Source: an uncultured Clostridia bacterium (GTDB lineage: Bacteria > Bacillota > Clostridia > Christensenellales > Borkfalkiaceae). From it: a stretch of 64,000 bases of DNA. The stretch is from positions 1 to 64,000 of the forward strand of contig CANQKF010000002.1 of the NCBI GenBank assembly GCA_947624445.1, in the 5' to 3' direction. How positions within the stretch are numbered: position 1 is the first letter of the stretch; every line of letters begins with the position of its first letter. The notes beneath the pieces were generated by a model. That model was not told the DNA's origin, did not search any database, and worked only from the letters and a program-made list of their open reading frames with translations. The translations under genes and the position numbers were made by a program. Positions 25,089 to 37,000 of this stretch are shown piece after piece.

Positions 25089-26148
25089 GGCGTTTCCTCC
25101 TGAGCAGAAGCATGAGCGCGGGCACGAGCACCGAGAAGAGGGGGAAGATCCAGAAGAGCTGTTTCCCGACCGCGCCGAGCACCTCGGTGAAGCGGTAATC
25201 GGTGCATTGGGAGACGACCAGAAGCGCCGCGCAGACGGCGACGGAGAAGATCGTCGGAAGATAGCGCCGCCTGCCGTACGCCTGCAACAGGCATTCGACG
25301 CCCGCCTGCAGGGGCAGCGCGCAGTAGAACGCCATCACGAGGGAGAGCAGGAAGATGAAGAGGTAGTCGATGCGCCCGAGCGTCGAGATGCCCGAGAAGA
25401 ACTTGGAGGTCGCCGTGAAGGCGAAGAGTTGGTTGGTCGCCGTCTCCTGGAAGATCCCGTAGAAGATGCCCGCGAAGAGGATGACCGCCGCCCCGCCCGC
25501 GAGGTAGCACAGCGTCCCCTTGAGGGCGAGATGCTTCTTGTAGTCGAACGTCCCGAGGAAGGGGAGGATAAACGCGGCGTCGTAGAACCAGCCGAAGCCG
25601 TTGCGGAAGGCGGTGAGGATGCCCTTCGCCCCCGAGGCAAAGGCGGGGGAGAGGGCGGCGAGATCTGCGCTGCCCGCCGAGAGGATGAAGATGCCCGCAA
25701 GCCCCGCGATCGCGATGGGCGCCAGAAGATCGCACACCTGCCCGCTCGAGGCGAGGGGCTTGGAGGCGATGAACGCCGCGAACAGGAAGAAGGGCGAGAA
25801 GGAGACGAGGGAGGGCAGGGTATCGTAAAACACGCTCTGCACGAGCAGTTTCTGTTCGAGCAGCGGAAGGAGCGCCGCGAAGAACAGGAAGAGGGCGTAG
25901 ATGTTCATGAACACCTTCGCCGCGATCTTCCCGAAGGTGTTTGCGAGCAGTTCGGAAAAGTTCATCCCCCGCTTTGCGAGCAGCAGCGCGCAAAAGACGG
26001 CGCCCGCCTGCAAGAGGTAGTGCATGGCAAAGGGGAAGAGCAGGTCGTTCCCCGCGGCCTCCGCGAGGCGCGCGGGCAGCAGGATGAGCTTTCCGACGGG
26101 CGCCACGCAGGCAAGGAAAAAGAGCACCTGCCGGGTAGAGATCTTCAT
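25075..26148 (-). CDS. gerAB: GerAB/ArcD/ProY family germinant receptor subunit
   Basis: A 357-aa polytopic protein of the APC superfamily spore-germination transporters, with about ten membrane helices. It begins KISTRQVLFFLACVAPVGK, as in GerAB members. This subunit is thought to bind the small-molecule germinant and to pass the signal to GerAA. The ATG at 26148 overlaps the gerAA stop in ATGA and has SD AAGGAGG. The specific germinant cannot be read from the sequence. Confidence 0.92.
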   Translation of the reverse strand: MKISTRQVLFFLACVAPVGKLILLPARLAEAAGNDLLFPFAMHYLLQAGAVFCALLLAKRGMNFSELLANTFGKIAAKVFMNIYALFLFFAALLPLLEQKLLVQSVFYDTLPSLVSFSPFFLFAAFIASKPLASSGQVCDLLAPIAIAGLAGIFILSAGSADLAALSPAFASGAKGILTAFRNGFGWFYDAAFILPFLGTFDYKKHLALKGTLCYLAGGAAVILFAGIFYGIFQETATNQLFAFTATSKFFSGISTLGRIDYLFIFLLSLVMAFYCALPLQAGVECLLQAYGRRRYLPTIFSVAVCAALLVVSQCTDYRFTEVLGAVGKQLFWIFPLFSVLVPALMLLLRRKRREIP

Positions 26149-27575
26149 TTCAGCCTCCTTTTGTTGGGACTTTTGAGGACGTTGGGGCGGATCTTCAGCG
26201 ATCCGAGGTTGAATTTCACGAGGCTGTCCTTGAGTTCCCGCCGCGCGAAGGGCGCGAACGGGGCGACGAGCGGCACCCCGAAGTTGACCGTCGTCACGAG
26301 GTAGACGAGCAAGAACGCCGTCGCGAGGATGACGCCGTAGGGCCCGATGCTCCCCGCGATGAGCAGCATGGCGAGCCGCAGAACGCTCGTCTGCTCGATG
26401 AGGTTGGGCACGGCGTAGAGCCCGATGCCCGAGAAGGCGATGATGATGATCGCGGGCGTCGAAACGAAGCCCGCCGAGACGGCGGTCTCCCCGAGTACGA
26501 GCGCCCCCACGACGGAGAGCGCCATGCCGACGTATTTGGGCATGCGGATGGAGGCCTCGTTGAGCACCTCGAGCACAAAGAGCACGAGCAGCATCTCGAG
26601 GGAGGGCGAGAAGGGGATATCGCGGATGCTCCCCGCGATCGTGAGCAGCAGTTTGACGGGGAACAGCTGTAATTTATAGAGCTGGGCGGAGACGTAGAAG
26701 GCGGGCAGATAGATGGCGACGACGAGCGCGAGCAGCCGCAGAATGCGCGTGAACGACGCGCGGTAGGGGGGCACGAAGTAATCCTCGCTCGATTGGAAGT
26801 CCTCGATGAGCATGTAGGGGAGGGTGAGCGCGATGGGGGAGCCGTCCACGAGCAGCCCGAGCCTGCCCTCCGCGATCTTCGCCGCGAAGATATCGGGCTT
26901 TTCGGTCGTACCCACCTGCTTCACGAGCGAATAGGGGCGCGTGGAGAGGAAATGGGTGAGATAGGAGCTATCGGGGATGATGTCGATGTCGATCTCCGAG
27001 AGCTTTTTCTTGACCTCCTCCACCGTCGCTGCGGGGGTGGTGCCCTCGAGCCAGCAGATGGCGACGTTCGTCTTGGAGCGCCTGCCGATCTCGACCGTCT
27101 CGATGCGCAGTTCGCCCGTCTTGAACCTACGCCGCACGAGGGAGGTGTTCGTCTTGACATCCTCGATGAAGCCCTCGCGGGGGCCCTTCACGGCGACGTC
27201 CGTCGAGGGCTCGGCGATGGCGCGCGTGAACACTTTTTTGGTGCCCACGACGATGCCCGCGTCCATGCCCTCGAAGAGCAGCACGGGGTTGCCCGCGAGC
27301 ACCTCCGCCGCGAGATTTTCGAGGGCGGGCTCGATCTTCGTCTCGGGCGAAGTGAGCCGCTTTGCGATCTCCGCCGCGGACGGGGGGCCGTCGTAGGAGA
27401 GCAGGGCGCGGATGACCTGCTCGCCGAGCAGATCCTTATCGGTGATGGGGTCCGCAAAGACGCAGACGAACCCGATCCGCTGCGCCGCGAAGCCAAAGGT
27501 GAGGATATCCTCCGCGGGCAGGAGCTTTTTGAGGGCGTCTTTGGTCTTTTCAAGGTCGCCCGTAACATGTTTCAT
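26145..27575 (-). CDS. gerAA: GerAA family germinant receptor subunit
   Basis: A 476-aa subunit A. It has an N-terminal cytoplasmic half with family phrases (NVAICWLEGT, IIPDSSYLTHFLS, GLLVDGSPIALTLPYMLIEDFQSSEDYF) and a C-terminal half with about five membrane helices and PNLIEQTSVLRLAMLLIAGSIG. It oligomerises into the ion channel of the germinant receptor. ATG 27575 gives the usual length (about 480 aa). There is no SD, but a SigG-like promoter ends five bases upstream, so the mRNA is probably leaderless. The frame is open upstream to 27869, but that sequence is low-complexity and not GerAA-like. Confidence 0.92.
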   Translation of the reverse strand: MKHVTGDLEKTKDALKKLLPAEDILTFGFAAQRIGFVCVFADPITDKDLLGEQVIRALLSYDGPPSAAEIAKRLTSPETKIEPALENLAAEVLAGNPVLLFEGMDAGIVVGTKKVFTRAIAEPSTDVAVKGPREGFIEDVKTNTSLVRRRFKTGELRIETVEIGRRSKTNVAICWLEGTTPAATVEEVKKKLSEIDIDIIPDSSYLTHFLSTRPYSLVKQVGTTEKPDIFAAKIAEGRLGLLVDGSPIALTLPYMLIEDFQSSEDYFVPPYRASFTRILRLLALVVAIYLPAFYVSAQLYKLQLFPVKLLLTIAGSIRDIPFSPSLEMLLVLFVLEVLNEASIRMPKYVGMALSVVGALVLGETAVSAGFVSTPAIIIIAFSGIGLYAVPNLIEQTSVLRLAMLLIAGSIGPYGVILATAFLLVYLVTTVNFGVPLVAPFAPFARRELKDSLVKFNLGSLKIRPNVLKSPNKRRLK

Positions 27576-27580
27576 ACAAG

Positions 27581-27610
27581 GAGTATGCCGCGCCGCGGAA
27601 GTTCTATGCA
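27581..27610 (-). promoter_or_regulatory. SigG-type forespore promoter of the ger operon
   Basis: Minus strand TGCATA (27610-27605), 17-bp spacer, CATACTC (27587-27581), close to the SigG consensus (TGMATA / CATAMTA). The predicted start coincides with the gerAA ATG. Confidence 0.65.
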
Positions 27611-27732
27611 GCGCCGCTCCGCCCGCCCTTCCCGATGAGAATATACCGTATGCCCGCCGCCCGTCCGCCCCGCCCCGTCCGCCTCTTCCATAACGTGGAA
27701 TTATGCCACCTGCGGGAAAATGGGCGGCGGCC

Positions 27733-27770
27733 GCGCGCGGGGCGGGGCCCGCGCGCCCCGCCCCGCGCGC
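27733..27770. other. Perfect 16-bp GC hairpin
   Basis: Arms 27733-27748 and 27755-27770, loop CCGCGC. There is no adjacent T run on either strand. It may insulate the divergent units. Confidence 0.5.
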
Positions 27771-27948
27771 AGGCGGAAAACAATGGCGAAAAAAGCGGCC
27801 TGCGCGCTTTCTGTTGCAATGTTGCCTTTTTTGTGAGTTTTGTGCGATTTCCGTGTCGACTTTGTTCATCTATAATTTTTTCTTATAGTAGGTATTTGTA
27901 TAAAATATGGCAAAACCCCGTATAAATCTATAATTTCCGCGCGTTTCG

Positions 27949-27979
27949 TTTGACAGATTTTCGCCGCGCGTTGTATAAT
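27949..27979 (+). promoter_or_regulatory. Promoter of the giant BspA-like gene
   Basis: TTGACA (27949-27954), 19-bp spacer, TATAAT (27974-27979). It resembles the promoter at 37649 over about 75 bp. Confidence 0.8.
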
Positions 27980-28012
27980 TACTATAGATTCATAAAAAAA
28001 GGAGCAGTTTGT

Positions 28013-31000
28013 ATGAAGCGCAGATTTTTGTTGATCGTTTGTCTGATCTTCGCTTTCATGGGTGCGATGGCGTTCGTCGCCGGATGCACCGACCCCGAGA
28101 ACGAGACTCCTTCCGCGGAAGTCGGAGAATACTACTACGACGCCGGCGGGACGGAATATCTTCTCACGCTGAAAACGGGCAAGAAGTTCACGCTCGCGAT
28201 GGGCGCCGACAATAAGTCGGGCACCTACACGCTCGAGGGTGAAGCGCTTACCTTGAATTATTCGGAGGGCGATCCCGCGCTCGCGAGCTATGCGGGCAAT
28301 TCGATCTCGCTGCCCTACGGCGATACGACCTACAACTTCCTGAAAAAGGTCGACTTCACCGTAAAATTCGAGACGGACGGCGGGAGCCGGATCGCGGACG
28401 TCACCGTGCTGAACGGCAAGACGATCTCGGCGCCCGACGATCCCGAGAAGGCGGGGAGCGTGTTTGTCGGCTGGTATACCGATAATACTCACCGCAACGC
28501 CTTCTATTTCAGCCAGCCCGTGAAGGATAACCTCACGCTCTATGCGCTCTTCGTCGAGAAGCTCGATCCCGAGTTTACGGCGCGGTTCGATCTCAACTAT
28601 GAGGACGCAGAGGCGGAGAAGGCCCCCGCGCCGCAGGAGACGGCGGGCCGCAGACTCTATCGACTTCCGACGCCCGAGCGCGACGGCGCGACGTTCGTCG
28701 GCTGGTACGTGAGCCACTTCGCGGACAGCACCAAACTTACATATGAGTACACCGATCAGGTTCTCGCAGAGAACGTGACGCTCTATGCCGTTTGGGAAGA
28801 GGACGGCGCACCCGTCGTTTCGGTCACCGAAGCGGGCGTTGCCGTGCGCGCAAGCGGCGCGAACAACAGTTTCAACATCAAGATCACCGCACCCGACGGT
28901 TCCGTCAAGGAAGAGCAGCAGTCGGGCAACGGCACCCTCGCATACGACTTTGCGGGCGGCGACGCGGGCGAATATACCGTCGAAGTCACTCTGAACGGCA
29001 AGTCCGTCACGCGGTATTATAACAATAAGGCGCTCGCACGCGTATCCGTATTTACGGTCGAGGGCTCGCTCCTCATGTTCAACGCCGTCGAGAACGCGCA
29101 GAACTATAAGCTCACCGTGCTCTGCGGGAGCGAATCGCACGAGCACAACGATATCGACCTCCGCACGCAGACGAGCTGGTCGTTCGCAAATTGCGATATG
29201 CGTGAGGGCGGGATCGCATTCACCGTCACGGCGTCGGGCGAAGGGTATCTTCCCTCCACGTCCGAGACCTTCTACTTCACGCGCACCCTCGATCAGGTCG
29301 CGAACCTCGCCATCGACAAGGAGACCGAGTCCGTCACTTGGGACGCGGTTGAAAAGGCGACGGGGTATTTCGTCGAGATCAAGAAGGGCACGGAGACCCT
29401 TTACAGCGAGAACATCGGCGACGTATGTTCCTTCGACTTCAAGCCCTACGGCGCAGGCGAATACCGGATCACGGTGCAGCCCTATGCGCGCGGCTGGTCG
29501 CAGCCCGAAGCTGCCGTGCTCGCCTACACCAAGACGCGCAGCGCCACGCCCGCGAATGTGCGGATCGAAGGCTCCTCGATCGTTTGGGACGCCATCGAAG
29601 GCGTAAATGAATACGAAATCGAATTCGACGGCCAGAAGCAGACCGTCACGGGGACCTCGTTCGACTACGAGAGCGTCGCCGCAGGCAAGACGTCGTTCAC
29701 CTTCCGCGTCCGCGCGAAGGGCAGCTCGGAGGACGTCAGCTCCCTTTGGTCGGATGCGATCACCTTCCGCAGTGGTTCGCTGGACGAGATCCGCTACAGC
29801 GCAGGCAAGGTCAGCTGGGATCCCCTCACGGGCGTTTCCGGCTATGAGATCACCGTGGGCGACGCAGCGCCCGTCACGGTGCGCGGCTCGGAGACGAGCT
29901 ATGCCGTCACCTTCACGCAGAAGGGCAAGGTCGTCATCTCCGTGAGCGCGATCTTCGAGGACGGCGGCGTCTCCACGCCCGTGACGACGACGGTGGACGT
30001 CTATGCGCTCGAATTCAACATCGAGGGCGCCGAGGCCATCGCGCCGCAGTACTATGCGGACGGCGATCCGCTCGCCCTTCCCCAGTCGCCCACCCGCTAC
30101 GGCTACAACTTCGGCGGTTGGTACACCGCGCCCGGCGGCCCCAACGGCGAAGGCAATTCCTACGACAGCGAGCGGTATTTCAACGGAAATTCCGATCGTT
30201 CGCTCTACGCATATTGGAGCCCCAAGCTCATCAACATCAACTTCAACCTCGGCAGATTCGGCGATACGGCCGATTGGGAAGCCCGTAAGATCACGGGGCA
30301 AGCGGTCCTGTTCGGTTCCGAATTTACCCTTCCCGTGCCCGAGAGCACAGACCCGACCCGCAGATTCGAGGCATGGCACCTCGATTCCGACGCCGGCCTG
30401 TCCATCACCGATTTCCAGGGCAAAGGCAAGGCGTTCACGACGGAAATGGAGGGGGGCGTTACCGTTTATGCGTCCTACCAGGTGCTGTACGTGTTCGAGG
30501 AAGTCGAGGGCGGTTACAGCGTCTCGAGAGGCCCCGCGATGGACTACGTGACCGAGGCAAGGATCCCCGCATACTATCGGAACCAGCCCGTCACGCAGAT
30601 CGGCGACTTCTCCAAGTGCGCGCTGCTTGAACGGCTCTACATCCCCGATACCGTGATCATCATCAACCTCGGTACCACGGCGGTCGCCTTCTCCGGCTGC
30701 ACCAAACTGAACTGGTGCGAGATCTACGAAGTCGAGGGCAACACCGCAGAGAAAGTGTTCTCCTCTCAAAACGGCGTCCTCATGCGCAAGAACAGTGCCT
30801 CGGGCGATCTCGAGCTCCGCTATGTTCCCTATGGCATGACGGGCGTGCTCAATGTTCCCGAAGGCGTTACGACCATCGTCGAGGGCGCATATTACACGAG
30901 ATCCAACATTGGTTCGGGCAGCGATACCAGCGGCGGCATCGAGCGGGTGAACATCCCCTCGAGCGTCACCTCGGTCGCACGCGGCGCCTTCGCGTTCTGC

Positions 31001-34000
31001 TCCTCGCTCCGCGAAGTCTACTTCGAGCCCGATGGCTCCAAGACCGATCTCAAGCCGCTCACCATCGACCCGATGATGATCTCCAATAACGGCAAGTATG
31101 TCCTCTATGAGAACCAGAGCGTCTATGCGAGCAACGGTTCCTACCTCACGAAGATCACCCTGCCCAAGCGCATTGCGGATACCTTCACGGCGGATACGCT
31201 CGGTCTGTTCCGCAGCCTCACCACGATCGAGATCGAAGAGGGCGGCGCGCTCAGCATGGAAGGCGGGCTCGTCATCCGCGACAAGGGCGCAGAGGGCAAG
31301 GAAGTCGTCTTTGCCACCCCGCGCGACGGCGACGTGGAACAGATCAAGAACTTTGTCATCCCCGCAGGCGTCAACTCGATCGGCGAGAAGGCGTTCTACT
31401 ACAACACCACGGTGCGCAACATCACCATCCCCAACTGGGTCACGAAGATCGGCGCGCACGCCTTTGAGGGCTGCTATCTTGTCGAGACCCTCAAGTTCGA
31501 GGGCACCGAGACCGACCAGGATCTCTCGGTCGGCGACCGCGCATTCTATTTCTACTACGGCCGCAAGTATAAGCCCGAATCGGGCACCACGTCGGATAGT
31601 TCGATCCCGTCGTCGAACAGCAAGGTCACCGAGCTCATCCTGCCCGCCAACCTCGTTGCCATCGGCGAGCAGAGCTTCGGCGAGATGTCCCAGCTCAAGG
31701 ATGTCACCGTCAACGCCGCGCGGACGCAGCTCAACTACAGCGAAGGCGCCTTCAACAACAGGTCCAACAGCGCCTATGTCCAGACGGTAAGGCTCGGCCC
31801 GAGCTGCCCGATGTTCGATGTCTCGGGCGTGTTCGGCAACGCCGTGAAGCAGGTCATCGTCGATGATCAGAACCCTTACTATTCGACCGATGAACAGGGC
31901 GTGCTCTTCGCAAAGGACGCGATCGATCCCAGCAAGCGCTCCATCGCCTTCTTCCCGACGGCGTTCGAGGGTGCCTACACGATCCCCGAAGATATCTTCG
32001 AGATCCCCGCGAGCTGCTTTGCCCGCCGCACGAACCTCACGGGCATCACGCTCCACAGCAAGATCACCAAGATCGGCGACCAGGCATTCTACCTCTGCAC
32101 GTCGCTGAAAGACGTCACCTTCGTTGCGACGCCCGACGGGGAGGAACCCGTTGAGCTCACGATCGGCGCAAGCGCATTCTACGGCTGCGACGAGATCGTC
32201 ACGCTCAGCCTGCCCGAACGCGTCAAGACGCTCGGCGCCTCCGTGTTCAAGAGCTGCACCTCGCTCACCGAGCTCGTGCTTCCCGCCTCCCTCGAGAAGA
32301 TCGAGGCGACGACGACGGGCCTCACGGTCGGCGCGATCGACGCATTCGACGACTGCGATTCCCTCTCCAAACTCACCGTAGCAGAGGGCAGCAAGTACTT
32401 TGCGACGGACGGCGGCGTGCTCTATGCGCTCAAGGGCGTCTATAAGGATGCCGAGACCAAAGAGATCGAATACGTTCCCTATGAACTCATCTACTGCCCT
32501 GTGGGCGTCAGCGGAACGGTCAAGATCCCCGGGTCTGTCCACATCGTCGATAAGTATGCCTTCAACCACACCGATAAGGTGCAGGAGATCGTCTTTGAGA
32601 ACACCAAGGAATATCTTGCGCCCGGTACGCCCACCGAGGAAGAGCCCGATCCCGCAGACGAGACCATCCCCGCAGAGATCGAGGTCCTCGAGAATGCCTT
32701 CTACTACTGCGGCGGCTTGACGAAAGTCACCTTCGGGCACGGTCTCAAGACGATGCGCACGAGAATATTCTACTCGTGCAACAAGCTCGACACCGTGACG
32801 ATCTCCAACACCGTCACGAGCATCCAGCCCGATGTGTTCTACGTCGGCGTGAACTCCAGCAGCCTTGCGCACATCTACTTCGAGGACGGCGGCAACGATC
32901 CGCTCCGCATCGAGGACGGCACTCAGACGACCTCGGGCACCGGTCCCGTCGATACTTACTACCACGGCGCCTTCGGCAACCTCGATAAGCTCGAAGAGAT
33001 CGAGTTCCCGAGCCGCCTCGCCTACCTCGGCAACAACGCCTTCCGTATGGATTCGCCCGGTTCCAGCATAGGCAAGAGCTCGAGTCTCGCCACCATCAAG
33101 TTCAAGGATCTGAAGGAAGGCTCGACCCTCGAGATCGGCACCTACGTGTTCTACGGCGCGCCGCTCACCGGCGAAGTCAAACTTCCCGAAGGCCTCACCA
33201 AGATCGGCAACTACGCTTTCTACCTTGTCTCCGCACGCGACAACGGCGCCAAGATCTCCCTGCCTTCGACGGTCGAAACGATCGGCGGCAACGCATTCAG
33301 CAACAGACACTTCGCGGATGAGTTCGTCATCCCCGCGTCGGTCACGAGCATCGGCGTCTCCGCATTCAGCCAGACCGCGGCGCGGGCGACTTCGACGACG
33401 AAGGTCGTCATCGCCGACAACAGCCAGCTCGAATCCATCGGCAACGGCGCCTTCTCGAGCTTCGTGAACGTCACGAGCTTTGAGTTCAGCAAGAACGTCA
33501 ACGCGCAGGGCGAAGTCGCCGCTGCGGCGGAGACGGAGAACCGCGCCCTCCTCACCTTGGGTTCGGCCATCTTCAGCGGCATGACGAAACTTCAGTCTAT
33601 CGTGCTGCCCTCCAACCTCAAGGTCATCGGCGCCAACGAGTTCAGCGGGCTCACGAGTCTCTCCTCCATCACGTGGGAGGATCCCGATCACAGCGCGATC
33701 GAATCCATCGGCACCTCCGCCTTCTCGCGGACGGCGATCGAGCGGTTCGACTTCCCGACGACGTATGCCTCCGCGGGCACCATCAAACTTGACGCGAACC
33801 TCTTCATGTTCTGCAACAAGCTGACCACGGTCTCGCTCTCGGCTTCCATCAGCGACGTCAACAACGTATTCACGGGCTGCAGCGCATTGCAGACGATCGA
33901 GATTTCCGACGATAACACCTATCTCTCGAGCCGGCCGCCCATCGTCTACAACAAAGAGGGCAACATCGTCAAGTTCGTGTGCGGCGCCTACAACAAGGAC

Positions 34001-37000
34001 AACGGCATCTTCCAGATCCCCGAAGGCGGTACCGAGATCGGCGGCGGCGCGTTCAACGCGCAGACGGAGATCGTCGAGATCAGGATCCCCGCGTCCGTCC
34101 AGAAGATCGGCGACAATGCCTTCGCGAACTGCGTCAGCCTCAAGAGAGTCGTCTTTGCGAAGGGCAGCGTGCTCCAGGAGATCGGCAAGGCGGCATTCTT
34201 GAACTGCTCTTCCCTCGAATCCATCAACCTCGAGGATTGCAACTCGCTCACGACGCTCGGCGCAGGCACGAGCTCGGACGGCGGCGTGTTCGCAGGCTGC
34301 AAGAACCTCAAATCGTTGAAGTTCGGCTCCGCGCTCACGACGATCGGCAGCTACCAGTTCGAGGACCACTCCTATGTCGAAGAAGTCGATTTCTCGGCGT
34401 GCGGACAGCTCCAGGAACTCCCGAGCTACCTCTTCCAGGATAACATCTATATCAAGTCCGTGAAGTTCCCGTCCTCGATCACCTTCTTCGGCGGCACCTA
34501 CACGTTCGATGGCTGCACCAACCTCTCGCGCATCAACTCCGACGAAGAGGGGACCATCGACCTCAGCGGCCTCACGAACCTTCAGTACTTGTATTCCTCC
34601 GCGAAGCCCGCCGCGAGCTTCAAGCCCGAGACCTCGACGGGCACCACCTACACCTTCCAGGATTGCACGTCGATCAAGAAGGTGATCTTGCCCGAGAGCC
34701 TCGAATTCATCGGCGGTTCCGCGTTCAAGAACTGCACGAGCCTCACCGAGATCGTTGGCCTCGAGAACGTGATCGGCCTTGCGAGCAGCTCCATCTTCCA
34801 GAATACCGGGCTCACCTCGGTCACGATCGGCTCCGGCGTCAAGACGCTCGGCTCCTCGCTCTTCCAGGGCTGCGCCCAGCTCACCTCCATCACCTTCGAG
34901 GCGCCCGAGAACTTCTCGACGCTTCCCGGAAGCCTTATCAGGGATTGCACGTCGCTCACGGAATTCGACCTCACGCAGTTCGAAAACGTCACGTCGCTCA
35001 ACACCTACATCTTCTCCGGCTCGGGCGTGAAGAAGGTCGACCTCTCGTCCTTCAAGACGATCAAGTCGCTCCCGAACTACTTGTTCTGGAACTGCACCGA
35101 GCTCGAGGAAGTCATCCTTCCCAAGGCGGACGACGGCGCCGTGCTCAACTACCTCGGCACCTACACCTTCCAGGGCTGCACCAAGCTCTCCAAGATCAAC
35201 TCCGATGAAGCGGGGACCTTCGATCTCTCCGGGATCAGCCTCACCCTCATCGGTACCTCTGCGACGGCGGCTTCCACCACCGGCAAGGCCTACACCTTCG
35301 ATGGCTGCGAAGCGCTCAAGAAGGTCATCCTTCCCGAGAAGTGCACCAAGCTCGCAGGCTGGGTATTCAGCAACTGCCCGAACCTCACCGACATCAACTT
35401 CGATCAGCTCGTGCAGATCGGTACCTACGCATTCTCGAACACGGGCTTCAGCTCCCTCGTCATTCCCAAGACGGTCACGAGCTGGGCGGAAGGCGCGTTC
35501 ATGTACTGCGAGAAGCTCACCCGCGTTCAGCTTGCTTCGGGCTTCACCTCCCTCGGCTCCAAGTGGATCTTCGCGGAGTGCCCGAATCTCGCCGAAGTCG
35601 TCGTCCCGACGTCGATCACCCACCTCGGCACCTACACGTTCCAGAACGACGTGAACCTCACGCGGATCATCGCGAGCGACAAGACGGAGACCGATCTCGA
35701 AGTCGACCTTCTCTCGGATCCCGTCGGCACCTTCGATTTCAGCAAGGCGACCAAGCTCACGCGGCTCTCCTCGGGCGCGACGACGGCAGTCAGCTCCTCG
35801 ACGGATTCCTACGTGTTCGCGGGTTGCCTCGGGCTCAAGGAATTCAAGGCCTCCGCGTCGCTCGTGCAGGTCGCAGGCTATGCCTTCGACGGCTGCGCAA
35901 ATCTTCAGTCCTTCGACTTCTCGAACCTCACCAACCTCGGGCGCTATGCCTTCCGCGGCACGGGCATCACAGAAGTCAAGTTCGGCGATAAGCTCTCGAC
36001 GAGCGTGTACTACGCACCGTTCCAGGATTGCGAGAATCTCACCAAGATCACGGTCCCGACGGGCAACACCAACGTGAAGTTCGAAAACGGCATGCTCCTC
36101 AACGCCAAGACGAACGCCGTCATCATGGCGATCCCCAACTTGATCCTCACGAGCGAGGACGGGACGCTCACCATCAGCGATGAGACGACGTTCTCGAGCA
36201 ACGCCTTCCAGGGCGGCTTCAACGGCGTCACCAAGCTCGATCTCTCGAAGCTCACGATCACCTCGATCCCGACCTACGCCTTTGCGGATGCGGGCTTCAA
36301 GCAAGTCGTGCTTCCCGCAACGGTCACCTCGATCGGCACCTACGCCTTCTCGAACTCCGCGCTCGAATCGATCGACTTCAACGGCGCGAAGGTCACCTCG
36401 ATCGGCAACTATGCCTTCCAGGGCACCGCGCTCACCGAGTTCACCGTCCCGAATACGGTCACCTCGCTCGGCTACGGCACGTTCTACAACTGCAAGCAGC
36501 TCCAAACCGTCACCTTTGAGGACGGCGCGCCCGAGGGTGCGGAAGAGGAGACGCTCGTCACGATCGGCGCAGGCGGCAGCAGCGCGCCCAAGAACGACGG
36601 CAGCAGCGAGACCCGCGGCGTATTCGAGGATAGCAGCGTGCAGAAGGTCGTGTTCCACCGCGTTGCCAAAGTGCCCGTCCGCGGATTCGCCAACGCGAAG
36701 TCCCTCAAGGAAATCGAATACGGCGATGAGGTCAACGAGATCGGCGGCTACTACACCTTCTACGGGTGCGAGAGCTACACCTCGCTCAGAGTCCCCGATA
36801 CCGTCACGACGATCGGCGCCTATGCGTTCGCGTACTCCTGCTTCACGGAGGTCACGATCCCCGGCACGGTCACCTCGATGAGCTCCTACTCGTTTGCGGA
36901 TAGCAAGGTCGTCACCGTCACGTTCGAAAAGGGCGATCCCGAAGCGCCGCTTCCCACGACGATGTACAACACCTTCCGTGAATGTGCGGATCTCAAGAAC

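Larger units (their letters stand above)
27576..28012. other. Divergent control region between gerAA and the giant BspA gene
   Basis: No gene is supported. It holds the SigG-like gerAA promoter (27581-27610), a GC-rich perfect hairpin (27733-27770), then an AT-rich tract (about 27860-27945) leading to the BspA promoter. Confidence 0.6.

Noticed and set aside
27576-27869. N-terminal extension of GerAA
   Set aside because: The 98 added residues are Arg/Gly/Ala-rich low-complexity, cover a GC hairpin and a SigG-like promoter, and are absent from the family.
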